From positions 44,579 to 108,578 of the forward strand of contig CATOTS010000036.1 in assembly GCA_951813625.1 (NCBI GenBank): 64,000 bases of DNA, written 5' to 3'. The stretch comes from an uncultured Caldilineaceae bacterium. Its GTDB lineage: Bacteria; Chloroflexota; Anaerolineae; Caldilineales; Caldilineaceae. The notes under the pieces were generated by a model. That model did not search any database. It was given only the letters and a program-made list of their open reading frames with translations, and was not told where the DNA came from. Below are positions 33,705-42,998 of the stretch, piece by piece. The position numbers and the translations under genes were made by a program. How positions within the stretch are numbered: position 1 is the stretch's first letter; each line of letters opens with the position of its first letter.

Positions 33705-34853
33705 ATGGAAATTCAACGTGAACTTGCCTTTTCGCAGGAGGAGTACGACGCCCGCTTGGCCAGGGTCAAGGCGCAGATGGCCGCGGAAGAAATCGAGGTT
33801 CTCCTCGTCCATACGCCGGCCAATCAGTGCTACCTGACTGGATTTCAGACCCTCAATCTATACGACTACTCCTGTCTTGTCATTCCCATCGACGGCGCGC
33901 CCTTTGTACAGGTGCTGGAAATGGAGGAAGGCAACGTCCGCTTGACATCGCGGATCGAGGAAATCGTAGTGTATACATCTGTGGAGGATCCGGTGGCGAT
34001 GACACAGGATCTGTTGAGGGGGCGGGGTCTGCTCAATCGGCGCGTCGGCATCGAGGCCGACACGCCGTTCTTGACGCCGCGCCGCTACGCGGCGCTGAAC
34101 CAGGTCATTCCCGACGTGATAGACGCTTCCGACCTGGTGAAGAAGATCCGCCTCATCAAGTCGCCGGCTGAGATCGACCATGTTCGACATGCGGCGCGCC
34201 TGACCGAAGCCGGGATGCAGGCCGGCTTGGACGCCATCGGCGAGGGCGCGACCGACCAGGATGTGGCGCGTGCCTGCTACGAGGCCCTGATCGGGGGCGG
34301 CAGCGAATACATGTGCATCGATCCGATCATTACGACAGGCAGACGTTCCGGTATTCCCCACTCGACACACAAACGGCAGGTTGTGCAACCGGGCGACAAT
34401 GTCTTTATCGAGATAGGCGCCTGCATCGAGCGCTACAGCGGGCCCATCATGCGTACTGCCGTACTGGGTTCGCCGAGCGACAACGTGCAGAGAACGGCCG
34501 AGGCCTGTTTCGTTGCGCTCGACGATGCGATGGCGGCCATGAAGCCGGGCGCGAGCGGCGACGAGGTTGCGCGCGCCGGTTTCACAGGCATTGACCTGGA
34601 CCGTCCCGAGGTCTTTTTCCATGGTGTGGTCGCCTACTCCATCGGGCTGGGCTTCCCCCCTAACTGGGGCGACTACCGCCTCTATCTGACCAAAGGGCAG
34701 GAGACGCTTCTCGAAGCAGGTATGCTCTTCCACCTGCCGATTGCCTTGCGTGATGTTGGCAACTACTGTGTCGGTTTCAGCGAAACGGTGGTCGTGACAG
34801 ATAGCGGCTGCGAGCAGATCACGCAGTTTGAAAGGCAACTATTCCGTTGCTGA
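33705..34853 (+). CDS. M24 family protein, ectoine-hydrolase/creatinase-like
   Basis: A 382-residue pita-bread-fold protein. The N-terminal domain (about 1-140) is followed by the M24 domain. Metal ligands are largely lost: the first Asp is Glu236 and the second is Pro247. The segment AYSIGLGFPPNWGD replaces the usual GHGIGLxVHE and resembles that of ectoine hydrolase (DoeA/EutD) and creatinase. A metal-free C-N hydrolase acting on a cyclic or substituted amidine/amide is therefore more likely than a peptidase. ATG at 33705 follows AGGAAGGA. It is distinct from the two M24 copies in the minus-strand cluster. Confidence 0.8.
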   Translation: MEIQRELAFSQEEYDARLARVKAQMAAEEIEVLLVHTPANQCYLTGFQTLNLYDYSCLVIPIDGAPFVQVLEMEEGNVRLTSRIEEIVVYTSVEDPVAMTQDLLRGRGLLNRRVGIEADTPFLTPRRYAALNQVIPDVIDASDLVKKIRLIKSPAEIDHVRHAARLTEAGMQAGLDAIGEGATDQDVARACYEALIGGGSEYMCIDPIITTGRRSGIPHSTHKRQVVQPGDNVFIEIGACIERYSGPIMRTAVLGSPSDNVQRTAEACFVALDDAMAAMKPGASGDEVARAGFTGIDLDRPEVFFHGVVAYSIGLGFPPNWGDYRLYLTKGQETLLEAGMLFHLPIALRDVGNYCVGFSETVVVTDSGCEQITQFERQLFRC

Positions 34854-34869
34854 GGGAGGTCAGGCTACT

Positions 34870-35979
34870 TTGAACTCTAAGACACTTTCTTCTGAGATCG
34901 GCATCAGCAAATGGGAACTGGATACGCCGGTCCTTCTCGTCGATTTGGACCTGATGGAAGGGAACATCGGGCGCATGGCCGGTTATATGAAAAAGGCTGG
35001 CGTGGACTGGCGACCTCACACCAAGGGGATTAAGGTTCCCGCGATTGCCCACAAAGCGGTAGCTGCCGGTGCGATCGGTGTAACCTGTGCCAAGCTGGGC
35101 GAGGCCGAGGTGATGGCGGCCGCAGGCATTCGAGATATTCTGATCGCCAATCAGATTGTGGGGGCGGCAAAGATTGCCCGCCTTGCCAGTCTCTGTCGCC
35201 ACGCCGATGTGATCGTGTGCGCCGACGATGCGGGCAACGTGGCGGAGCTCGGGGCCGCTGCCGCGGCCAAAGGGGTGACGCTGCGGGTCCTTGTCGAAGT
35301 GAACGTTGGGCTGAATCGCTGCGGCGTGGAACCCGGTGAGGCCGCGGTTGCCCTGTCGCGCCGAATCGCCGGCACACCGGGGCTTGACTATGCGGGCGTC
35401 ATGGGCTGGGAAGGTCATGCTTCGGTTATCGAAGACCCGGTAGAGAAGGAAGAGGCCTGCCGCGCCTGCGTAGAGTTGCTGGTTCGAAACGCCGAACTGT
35501 GCACGGCTGCGGGATTGCCCGTCCCGATTGTCACCTGCGCGGGAACGGCAACTTATAAGATCAGCGCTCATGTGGCGGGGGTAACGGAGATACAGGCCGG
35601 CGGTGGCATTTTCACCGACATCGCCTATAAGAGCTGGGGCGCGGACGACCTTGACTGCGCGTTGACGGTTCTGGCCACCGTGACCAGCCGCGCGGCTCCA
35701 ACGCGGGCGGTGATTGATGCCGGCCGCAAGACGATGTTCTCATCGGTTGCCTTGCCCCAGGCGAAGGGTATTGAGGGTGTCGGCACACCGGTTTTTTCGG
35801 CAGAGCACGGCTCGGTCGATTTGAGCGGAGATGCGCTCCGGCTCAAGGTGGCTGACAAAATCGAGTTCATCGTCGGCTACGGCGACGATACCGTCTATCT
35901 GCATGACGTTCTCTACGGCATCCGCAACAACCGTGTGGAGGCCGCCTGGCCGATAGAGGGCCGGGGAAAACTGCGCTGA
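34870..35979 (+). CDS. D-threonine aldolase / D-serine dehydratase-like PLP enzyme
   Basis: Fold-type III PLP enzyme (alanine racemase N-terminal barrel, DSD1 group), about 369 residues. DTPVLLVDLDLMEGNI begins the barrel, and RPHTKGIK carries the PLP lysine. The C-terminal domain has VGYGDDTVYLHDV and a conserved cluster with His and acidic residues used for metal in this family. TTG at 34870 is preferred, with AGGGAGGT upstream; an earlier start would overlap the M24 gene. Likely substrates are D-3-hydroxy amino acids, fitting a locus for an unusual amino-acid derivative. Confidence 0.85.
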   Translation: MNSKTLSSEIGISKWELDTPVLLVDLDLMEGNIGRMAGYMKKAGVDWRPHTKGIKVPAIAHKAVAAGAIGVTCAKLGEAEVMAAAGIRDILIANQIVGAAKIARLASLCRHADVIVCADDAGNVAELGAAAAAKGVTLRVLVEVNVGLNRCGVEPGEAAVALSRRIAGTPGLDYAGVMGWEGHASVIEDPVEKEEACRACVELLVRNAELCTAAGLPVPIVTCAGTATYKISAHVAGVTEIQAGGGIFTDIAYKSWGADDLDCALTVLATVTSRAAPTRAVIDAGRKTMFSSVALPQAKGIEGVGTPVFSAEHGSVDLSGDALRLKVADKIEFIVGYGDDTVYLHDVLYGIRNNRVEAAWPIEGRGKLR

Positions 35980-35989
35980 GAGCAGGCCT

Positions 35990-36832
35990 ATGATCGTCGA
36001 CTGTCATACGCATCTGATGACCGAGGAGCAGTGGGGCCCAATCTTCGCGGCCGAATACCACAAGGTCGCCGACCGCAACCGGTCGCTCAACCTGGGTGTA
36101 ACGGCCGAGGAGCACTGGCAGGCCTGCAAGGGGGCTGATCGCGTCATCGTCTTCGGCCTCAACGCGCAGTATCTTCAGATAGAGACGCCCAACGAGCAGA
36201 TTGCCGGTTACGTGGCCTCGCATCCGGAGAAGCTGATCGGGTTTGTGGCGTTGGACCCGGCCGACCCCAATGTTCTGGACGAGCTGGATAGAGGCGTTCA
36301 GGACCTCAAACTGCGGGGCATCAAGGTTGGTCCTATGTACCAGGACGTCGATCCGTTGGACGAACGCTTCCACGAGATTTACCGGCGTGCTGAGAAGGAT
36401 GGACTGCCAATCCTGTTTCATATGGCGACCTCGTTCCCGGCAGCCGCCCGTTTGCGGTATGCCAATCCGATTCGACTGGACGAGGTCGGCATCCGCTACC
36501 CCGAACTCAGGGTGATCATCGCGCACATGGGCATGCCCTGGTTCGATGACACGATTCAGACGATTCGCAAGCACGCCCATTTCTACGCCGACACGTCGAT
36601 AGGCGATAAGCCTTGGTGGCTCTACAACGCGCTGGTGGCATTCCATGAGTGGGGCGTAATGCACAAGCTACTGCTTGGTTCCGACTTCCCTGTCCTGACT
36701 TTGGAGGAGCAAATCGCGGCGTTCCGGCGCGTTAACGCCGTTGTCGAAGGGACTGGCCTGCCCCGGGTCCCCGAATTCCAGATCGACGAAATCATCCACC
36801 GCGATACGTTGGCGCTTCTGGGGCTTAGCTGA
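35990..36832 (+). CDS. Amidohydrolase-2 (ACMSD-like) family metal-dependent hydrolase
   Basis: TIM-barrel metal enzyme of 280 residues. The metal-binding H-x-H is in VDCHTHL near the N-terminus, further ligands are in LFHMATSF and IIAHMGMPW, and the catalytic aspartate in LLGSDFPVL. Family members are decarboxylases (ACMSD, gamma-resorcylate) or lactone hydrolases. It starts 10 bp after the PLP-enzyme gene and belongs to the same operon. Whether it decarboxylates or hydrolyses is not clear from sequence. Confidence 0.86.
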   Translation: MIVDCHTHLMTEEQWGPIFAAEYHKVADRNRSLNLGVTAEEHWQACKGADRVIVFGLNAQYLQIETPNEQIAGYVASHPEKLIGFVALDPADPNVLDELDRGVQDLKLRGIKVGPMYQDVDPLDERFHEIYRRAEKDGLPILFHMATSFPAAARLRYANPIRLDEVGIRYPELRVIIAHMGMPWFDDTIQTIRKHAHFYADTSIGDKPWWLYNALVAFHEWGVMHKLLLGSDFPVLTLEEQIAAFRRVNAVVEGTGLPRVPEFQIDEIIHRDTLALLGLS

Positions 36833-36968
36833 GAATCGACTTGGCGCATCAGAGGTTCAGGTAACAGGGAAAGGAGGTGTACTGCCACACGACGCTTATG
36901 CGAAATTCTGGCTGTTGCAACCCGTGCGAGACCATTTGCGCAAGTTTTCCACTCAAGGAGGACGAGAC

Positions 36969-38714
36969 ATGGCTGGACAGGGAGTTCGCCAGAGTAAGAG
37001 GAAACGAGGGGGTCTCTTGGATGCCTCCCAGACGCGACGTGATTTCTTGCGAACGCTAGGACTTGGCGCAGCGGCAGTAGGGGCAACATCCCTGGCAGCA
37101 GCGTGCGCGCCGGTTGCGGCGCCTGCCTCCGAGTCGATGGAGGGCGCCGCTCCAGCGAGTAGTGTACTGCGGGTCGCTTTCGGCGGTCCTTCCGAGGAGA
37201 TGCGGGCCGGCGCCTTCAACAATCCCTTCCCGCGGCCCTGGGTTTCCCTGACCCGCAACAAGCTGGTTCGCCAGGGTGTCAATCTGGACCTGGAAGGTGA
37301 CCTGCTGGAGGGCTGGGAGCCGAGCGCCGATGGCACCTCCTACACCCTCCATGTACGCCCGGGCGTGCAGTGGCACGACGGCCAGGCGTTCAGCGCCCGC
37401 GATGTGGAGTTTTTCTTGCGGCGGGTGGTTGACAAGCGCGCCAGTTTCGCAGTGGCAGGCTTCCTCGTCGTCAAGGGCGCGCAGGGCAAGTATGAAGGCG
37501 ATCCGGCCGCGCTGGCGTCAGACACGCTGGAAGGCGTGGAGATCGTCGACGATCTCACCGTGCGCGTCGACCTGGAGACGCCCTACACGCCATTCCCAAG
37601 TGAACTGGCGCATTGGGGCGCCGGACTTGGCGGCCCGGAGCACCTCCTGCGCGACGTTGCGCCAGAGGACATTCCCAGCCACAGCGTATCCACGTCGGCT
37701 CCCGTGGGCACCGGTCCCTTCAAGTTCGCCGGGTTCCAGCCCAACGAATTCATTGAACTGCATCGCAACGACGACTACTACCGCGGGCGGCCGAGCATCG
37801 AGAAAATCTTCTCAGTCGGCGGCAACGAGGATACGTTGACGTTGATGATGCAAAACGGTGAGCTGGATCTTTGGCAGATCAATCTGAGCGGCATCTCCAT
37901 CGAGACGCTGCAGGCGGTACAGGAGATGCCCCACATCGATATAGTCGACTTTGGCAGCGCCAACTACCACGCTTGGGAGGTCTGCGTTGATCCCGAAGTT
38001 TGCGATCCGTGGGTCGGCCCTAAGGAGGTGCGCCAGGCCATGATGTACTCACTGGACCGCGAGGCGTTGAACAAGACCTTCCTCGCCGGCCTGGGCGGGA
38101 TGATCAACACCCATCCGATGCCGGCCGGCTGGCAGGACGCGCCCGACCTGAATGAGTATCCGTATGACCCGGACAAGGCGCGCGAGTTGCTGGCACAGAT
38201 CAACTGGGATGCCGACAGGGAAATTCCGGCGACTCTGCCGACCGGACGCGGCTTTCGCGTGCGACTGGCCGAGGCCTGCCAGCAGATGTGGGCCGAGGTC
38301 GGTCTCAAGGTCAAACTGCAGCAGGTCGAGTCCGGCATCTCGCAATTCAAAGACCCGGGCATCTATGGCATCGTCCAGAGCGGTATGGAGTCCGGCCTCG
38401 ATCCCAACTACATGTTCACCTACTACTCTCACGTGCTGCCGCCTGAGTGCTGCAACCACCCGCGCTTTGTCAACGATGAGGCGATTGGCTACCTGCAGAC
38501 GGGCCAGCAGGAGTTTGAGAGGGAGAAACGGCAGGACGCATATTGGGGACTACAGCGACTCCTCAACGATGAGCTGCCGCGCTTGTGGCTGTTCAAAGTG
38601 CCCATGCTCTTCGCCAAGACCAAGAAGCTGCAGAATGTGAATATGACACCCCACTACGGTTCGTATAGCTGGGACCCGGTGGTCAATGCTGAGCAGTGGA
38701 CGCTAGAAGGCTGA
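36969..38714 (+). CDS. Family-5 ABC solute-binding lipoprotein, Tat-type signal (second system)
   Basis: Binding protein of 581 residues for the second peptide-type importer. The signal has TRRDFLR (Arg23-Arg24) and a lipobox LAAAC (Cys46), pointing to Tat export and lipidation. VRPGVQWHDGQAFSARDVEFFL and GTGPFKFAGF are SBP_bac_5 hallmarks. ATG at 36969 follows AAGGAGG; the open frame upstream is not used. The two DppB/DppC-like permeases follow after a stem-loop. Confidence 0.9.
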   Translation: MAGQGVRQSKRKRGGLLDASQTRRDFLRTLGLGAAAVGATSLAAACAPVAAPASESMEGAAPASSVLRVAFGGPSEEMRAGAFNNPFPRPWVSLTRNKLVRQGVNLDLEGDLLEGWEPSADGTSYTLHVRPGVQWHDGQAFSARDVEFFLRRVVDKRASFAVAGFLVVKGAQGKYEGDPAALASDTLEGVEIVDDLTVRVDLETPYTPFPSELAHWGAGLGGPEHLLRDVAPEDIPSHSVSTSAPVGTGPFKFAGFQPNEFIELHRNDDYYRGRPSIEKIFSVGGNEDTLTLMMQNGELDLWQINLSGISIETLQAVQEMPHIDIVDFGSANYHAWEVCVDPEVCDPWVGPKEVRQAMMYSLDREALNKTFLAGLGGMINTHPMPAGWQDAPDLNEYPYDPDKARELLAQINWDADREIPATLPTGRGFRVRLAEACQQMWAEVGLKVKLQQVESGISQFKDPGIYGIVQSGMESGLDPNYMFTYYSHVLPPECCNHPRFVNDEAIGYLQTGQQEFEREKRQDAYWGLQRLLNDELPRLWLFKVPMLFAKTKKLQNVNMTPHYGSYSWDPVVNAEQWTLEG

Positions 38715-38720
38715 TAGTGA

Positions 38721-38753
38721 GGGACGAGGCATCCCTTGCGGATGCTTCGTCCC
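38721..38753 (+). other. Stem-loop after the binding-protein gene
   Basis: A 14-bp stem with one mismatch (38721-38734 with 38740-38753) and a 5-nt loop, starting 6 bp after the stop codon. It is followed by a weak pyrimidine tract; partial termination or mRNA protection is likely. Confidence 0.65.
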
Positions 38754-38872
38754 CTTCTCTTTGGGATCAGTCCTGCGGATGGAACTCCTTCGAGACGTCC
38801 AATAAGGAGAGACTTTAGCAGGGTGAACGGCGCGAAACGGAAGCTGACGCTCGTCCACTTCCAGGATAGGCC

Positions 38873-39832
38873 ATGCAGAAGTACATCGTTCGTCGCTTGT
38901 TGGTCACCATTCCCATTCTGTTCGGCATAACGGTCATCAACTTTCTGGTGATGAACGCCGCGCCCGGCGACCCGGTCTCCAATGCACTGATGGTGGGCGC
39001 GCCGGGCCAGGCAATCGGCGATCCGGAGGCGCAGCGTGAGCTGTTGGGGCTCAATAGGCCCCTTCCCGTTCGCTATTTCTTGTGGCTGAAGGAACTCCTA
39101 CGCGGCAACATGGGCGAGTCGCTCGTCACTCGCCGTCCCGTTCTACAGATCATCGGCGAGCGGATTGGGCCGACTGTACAGCTCTCGGCGCTGGCCCTAT
39201 TCATCTCCTTTTCAATTGCCGTGCCAGTCGGAATTATTTCCGCCGTGCGGCAGTACTCCTGGCTGGACTATGCGGTGACCGTGGCCACCTTCATCTCGGC
39301 CAGCATACCGGGTTTCTTCTTCGCAATCCTTGCCATTTACATCTTCGCGCTCACACTGGGCTGGTTTCCCATATCGGGGACGCAAACAATCGGCGCGCCG
39401 CGGTCTTTGGGGGACTACCTATGGCACATGGCCTTGCCGGCGAGTGTATTGGCGCTCCCCGGGAGCGCGTCCCTCGCCCGTTACGCCCGCAGCCAGATGC
39501 TGGACACGATCCGGCAGGACTATCTGGCGACGGCGCGCGCCAAAGGGCTGCGCCGGACCTACATCCTGGTGCGGCATGCTCTGCCCAACGCCATCCTGCC
39601 CCTTATCACGCTGGCCGCGCTCGATGTCCCGTCCCTGTTCAGTGGGGCAGTGATCGCCGAAACGATCTTTCGCTGGCCTGGTATGGGCCAACTCGGTGTC
39701 TCATCCGCCTTTGCCCGCGACTACACAGTGCTTATGGGCTTGGGCGTGATCAGCGCGACGCTGGTCGTGCTCAGCAGTCTGCTTGCCGACATTCTTTACG
39801 CAGTAATGGATCCGCGGATTCGCTATGACTGA
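38873..39832 (+). CDS. Peptide/nickel-type ABC importer permease (DppB-like, second system)
   Basis: Six-helix permease of 319 residues. The N-terminus MQKYIVRRLLVTIPILFGIT is typical of DppB, with a periplasmic loop and then the EAA motif TARAKGLRRTYILVRHALPN. It closely parallels the minus-strand DppB but is a different gene. Its stop overlaps the next start by 8 bp, indicating translational coupling with the DppC-like gene. Confidence 0.92.
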   Translation: MQKYIVRRLLVTIPILFGITVINFLVMNAAPGDPVSNALMVGAPGQAIGDPEAQRELLGLNRPLPVRYFLWLKELLRGNMGESLVTRRPVLQIIGERIGPTVQLSALALFISFSIAVPVGIISAVRQYSWLDYAVTVATFISASIPGFFFAILAIYIFALTLGWFPISGTQTIGAPRSLGDYLWHMALPASVLALPGSASLARYARSQMLDTIRQDYLATARAKGLRRTYILVRHALPNAILPLITLAALDVPSLFSGAVIAETIFRWPGMGQLGVSSAFARDYTVLMGLGVISATLVVLSSLLADILYAVMDPRIRYD

Positions 39833-40817
39833 TAGCAGAGCCTCCCATGGCGGGGCCGGAGACAGTCCAGAGCGGACACCAGCTGGCAAAACAGCCGGCG
39901 CGGCCGCAGTGTCACCGTCTCCAGGCGGGACTTTGCCGCGACCGCTTTCGCCTTTCGCCCAACAGAAGGCGATTTCGCCGCAATCGATGGCCTTGAGGCG
40001 GTTCCGCCGGCATAGACTGGCGGTAATCGGCGCCGGTATCCTGGCTGCCATCGTTCTCATCGCGGTGCTGGCGCCGGCAATTGCCCCCTACAACCCCAAC
40101 TCCATCGACCTGGATCTGTCCTACGACCCGCCCAGCGCCGCGCATCCGCTGGGCACCGACATCAGTGGCAGGGACCTCCTCAGCCGTCTGATCTATGCCT
40201 CGCGTATTTCGGTTTCGGTGGGCCTCGTCTCCGTAACGATCTATGTGGCGATCGCGATTGCCGTGGGAGGTGTGTCGGGCTATTACGGCGGCCTCGTCGA
40301 TAGCATCCTCATGCGCTTTACCGACACGATGCTGGCCTTTCCCACCCTGATGATGATCTTCATCGTCGTGTCGATCCTGGGGCCGAGCATCTTCAACGTG
40401 ATGCTGGTCATCGGTCTCTTTGGCTGGCCGGGGCTGGCGCGTGTGATTCGCGGCCAGTTCCTGCAGATTCGAGGCATGGACTACGTGCTGAGCGCGCGCT
40501 CGGTTGGCGTTCACAGCTCGCGCATCATTCTGCGTCATATTTTTCCCAATGCAATCGGCCCTGTAATTGTCTGGGCCACCTTCGGCATGGCCGGCGCCAT
40601 CATGTTCGAGGCATCGCTCAGCTTCCTGGGCCTGGGTGTTCAACCGCCGCAGGCCAGTTGGGGCAACATGCTGGTTGACGCCCAGCGCCTCAAAATCATT
40701 CGGGATTTGCCCTGGGTCTGGATCCCGCCCGGGCTGGCGGTGGTGATCATGGTGCTGAGCATAAACTTTATGGGCGACGGCCTGCGCGATGCGTTGGACC
40801 CGCGCACGTTACTCTGA
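39825..40817 (+). CDS. Peptide/nickel-type ABC importer permease (DppC-like, second system)
   Basis: Partner permease of 330 residues with a long, Pro/Ala-rich cytoplasmic N-terminus of about 60 residues before the first helix. The family segment LGTDISGRDLLSRLIYASR and the EAA loop SARSVGVHSSRIILRHIFPN are clear. It is coupled by overlap to the DppB-like gene. No ATPase gene follows; the next gene is an oxidoreductase. Confidence 0.92.
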   Translation: MTDSRASHGGAGDSPERTPAGKTAGAAAVSPSPGGTLPRPLSPFAQQKAISPQSMALRRFRRHRLAVIGAGILAAIVLIAVLAPAIAPYNPNSIDLDLSYDPPSAAHPLGTDISGRDLLSRLIYASRISVSVGLVSVTIYVAIAIAVGGVSGYYGGLVDSILMRFTDTMLAFPTLMMIFIVVSILGPSIFNVMLVIGLFGWPGLARVIRGQFLQIRGMDYVLSARSVGVHSSRIILRHIFPNAIGPVIVWATFGMAGAIMFEASLSFLGLGVQPPQASWGNMLVDAQRLKIIRDLPWVWIPPGLAVVIMVLSINFMGDGLRDALDPRTLL

Positions 40818-40833
40818 GGGGAAGGACGTTTTC

Positions 40834-41850
40834 ATGGCAGGCGGCAACAGTTATCGTGCCGGGATCATCGGCTGCGGGCGGTCAGGCAATCTCCATGCGC
40901 GCGCCTATAGAGGAATCGAAAACGTCGACCTGGTCGCCTGCGCCAACCGGGGCGAAGGTAAGCTGCAGGAGTTCGCCGACCGCTGGGCGATTCCGGGCCG
41001 TTACGGCGACGTGGAGGAGATGCTGCGGTTGGAGTCGCTGGATCTGGTGAGCATTTGCACGAAGGACGACCAGCATGTTGGGCCGCTTCTAAGCACGGCG
41101 GCCGCCCGGCCCAAGGGGATCTTCTGCGAAAAACCTCTGGCAACTACATTGAGCGAAGTGGACTCCATTCTGGAAGCCTGTCGCGCCGGCGGGATAAAGC
41201 TTTCGGTGAGCCATTCGATGCGTTTCGAGAAGAACTATGTCCATGCCAGGGAATTGGCGGCGGGCGGCGAGTTGGGGGCCCTGCGGGAGATCCATTTTGT
41301 CGGCTATGGCATGGCCGGAGACATGCGCGGGCTGCTCCACGAAGACCACTGCATTGACTTTCTCCGTTTCTGTGCCGGAGAACCGGAGTGGGTGTTCTGC
41401 TATCCCGACGGAACGCCGGAGCAACCGGGGCTGGCGGGCACAATTCAGTTTGAGGGCGGCGTGGCCGCCCGCGTGTCGTTCGGCGGCCGGCGGGAGTATG
41501 CGACATTTCAGGTTATCCTCGAGTGCAGTCGCGGCCGGGTTGACGCCGTTCTGGGCCCGGATCCGGCCGGTTCGGTCGACCTGCTCCAGAACGACTGCTG
41601 GGAGCCGTCTCTGCGCGTTTGGCGGGCGAAGGACGGAGGGCTGGCCGGCTATCGCGATGGGGAACTGCTGAAGACGGTACGCAACGACCCCTGGGCGTTG
41701 GGCCTGCGCGAGTTGACCCGCTGCATTGAAGAGGACGTTGCGAGCGTGTCGAGCGGGGCGGATTCAAGGAAGACGGTGCAGCTTATCCTGGCGTTGCTGG
41801 ATTCGGCGCAGAAACAGAGGAATGTGACTATTGAACAGGAGGAATGCTGA
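40834..41850 (+). CDS. Gfo/Idh/MocA family oxidoreductase (first copy)
   Basis: NAD(P)-dependent sugar or cyclitol dehydrogenase-like protein of 338 residues. The Rossmann loop GIIGCGRSGNLHA is at the N-terminus, the catalytic-lysine motif CEKPLA near residue 95, and the C-terminal domain includes HEDHCIDFLRF, with a histidine in the position often used for proton transfer. ATG at 40834 follows GGGGAAGGA. It overlaps the next gene by one base, so the two oxidoreductases are probably translated together. Confidence 0.88.
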   Translation: MAGGNSYRAGIIGCGRSGNLHARAYRGIENVDLVACANRGEGKLQEFADRWAIPGRYGDVEEMLRLESLDLVSICTKDDQHVGPLLSTAAARPKGIFCEKPLATTLSEVDSILEACRAGGIKLSVSHSMRFEKNYVHARELAAGGELGALREIHFVGYGMAGDMRGLLHEDHCIDFLRFCAGEPEWVFCYPDGTPEQPGLAGTIQFEGGVAARVSFGGRREYATFQVILECSRGRVDAVLGPDPAGSVDLLQNDCWEPSLRVWRAKDGGLAGYRDGELLKTVRNDPWALGLRELTRCIEEDVASVSSGADSRKTVQLILALLDSAQKQRNVTIEQEEC

Positions 41851-42878
41851 TGCGGGTGCGGACTGCGGTCGTCGGTGTGGGACACATGGCACATAGTCAT
41901 CTGCCCAACCTGGCCCAATTCGAGGACGTTGACTTGGTGGCGCTGTGCGACGTTAGCGAAGAGCGTCTCCAGTCGACCGCCCGGCAATACAACGTTCCGA
42001 GGGTCTACACCGAGCTCACACGAATGCTGGATGGCGAGCGCCTGGACTGTGTCTTTGTCATCACTCCGGAGTGGCTGCACGCCGGGCAGAGCATCGAATG
42101 TTTGCGTCGGGGACTGGACGTTTTCTGCGAGAAGCCGCCCTCGCACAATGTGGAAGAGTCGAAGCGCATGGCGGAAGAAGCCGGAGCATCCGGCAAATTG
42201 CTCGCGCTCGGTTTCAACCGGCGGTTCAGTGTAACCGAGATCAAGGAGGCATTTTCCGAGCATCCGCCGCAGATGTGCGTCGCCGAGTTCATTCGTCCTG
42301 TCGACGAATACCGTCCGTTGATCAACGGCAGCATTCACGCGCTGGATACATTGATCTATATCTGTGGAGAGCCGCGGGCCGCGGCGGCGGTCGCCACCTA
42401 CAGCGACCCGGAAAAGCATGAGTGCATCGCCGCTTCGATCGAGTTCGCCAACGGCGCGCTGGCCACGCTGGCGTCGGGCTATGGGACGCAGACCTCGGCT
42501 GAACGGCTGAGCGTTTACGGGCACGGTATCGCGGCCTGGTGGAACAGGAGCAGCGTAACAATCCGCCGCGGCGACGAGAGCGAGACTCGAGAGATTGGCG
42601 ACAGTGTGCGACTGGAAGATCGACACTTCATCGACTGCGTAAAGGGCGAAGCCGAGCCGATCGCCACGATTGATGATGCAGTGGTGACGATGGAATGGGT
42701 GCATCGCGTTTTCGATGCAGCACAGATCGAGGTTTCGCCGGCGCCGCGCACCGGTCGCGGCTACCTTCAATGGTGTCCCTACTGCGGCGCCGACATCGTT
42801 GCCTACAGGGAAGAATGCGTTTCCTGCGGGCGTGAACTGGGCGCCTGGTCGATTCCCATTGAGGACATGGCGGAGTGA
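41850..42878 (+). CDS. Gfo/Idh/MocA family oxidoreductase with C-terminal zinc ribbon
   Basis: A 342-residue paralogue of the previous protein, with VVGVGHMAHSH as Rossmann loop and FCEKPPSHN as lysine motif. Unusually, the last 40 residues form a zinc-ribbon-like tail with four cysteines (Cys309, Cys312, Cys323, Cys326, as CPYCG and CVSCG). The Gfo/Idh fold does not need such a tail, so it may mediate partner binding or act as a structural cap. ATG at 41850 overlaps the previous TGA and has AGGAGG seven bases upstream. Confidence 0.86.
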   Translation: MRVRTAVVGVGHMAHSHLPNLAQFEDVDLVALCDVSEERLQSTARQYNVPRVYTELTRMLDGERLDCVFVITPEWLHAGQSIECLRRGLDVFCEKPPSHNVEESKRMAEEAGASGKLLALGFNRRFSVTEIKEAFSEHPPQMCVAEFIRPVDEYRPLINGSIHALDTLIYICGEPRAAAAVATYSDPEKHECIAASIEFANGALATLASGYGTQTSAERLSVYGHGIAAWWNRSSVTIRRGDESETREIGDSVRLEDRHFIDCVKGEAEPIATIDDAVVTMEWVHRVFDAAQIEVSPAPRTGRGYLQWCPYCGADIVAYREECVSCGRELGAWSIPIEDMAE

Positions 42879-42998
42879 CTCGTTAGCGCTCAGCCTGTGT
42901 ATCGTCGCCGGTGAGGCCAACAGCGATACCTGACCCCTTGGGTAGACAGTGTCGCGAAATCCGGATGGTCCTGTGGAAGCAGCAAGGGAGGCGCGCGT

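Noticed and set aside
36877..37059. A 60-codon Cys-rich frame with an AAGGAGG-like site before the second binding protein
   Set aside because: It overlaps the start of the binding-protein gene in another frame and lacks any family resemblance.
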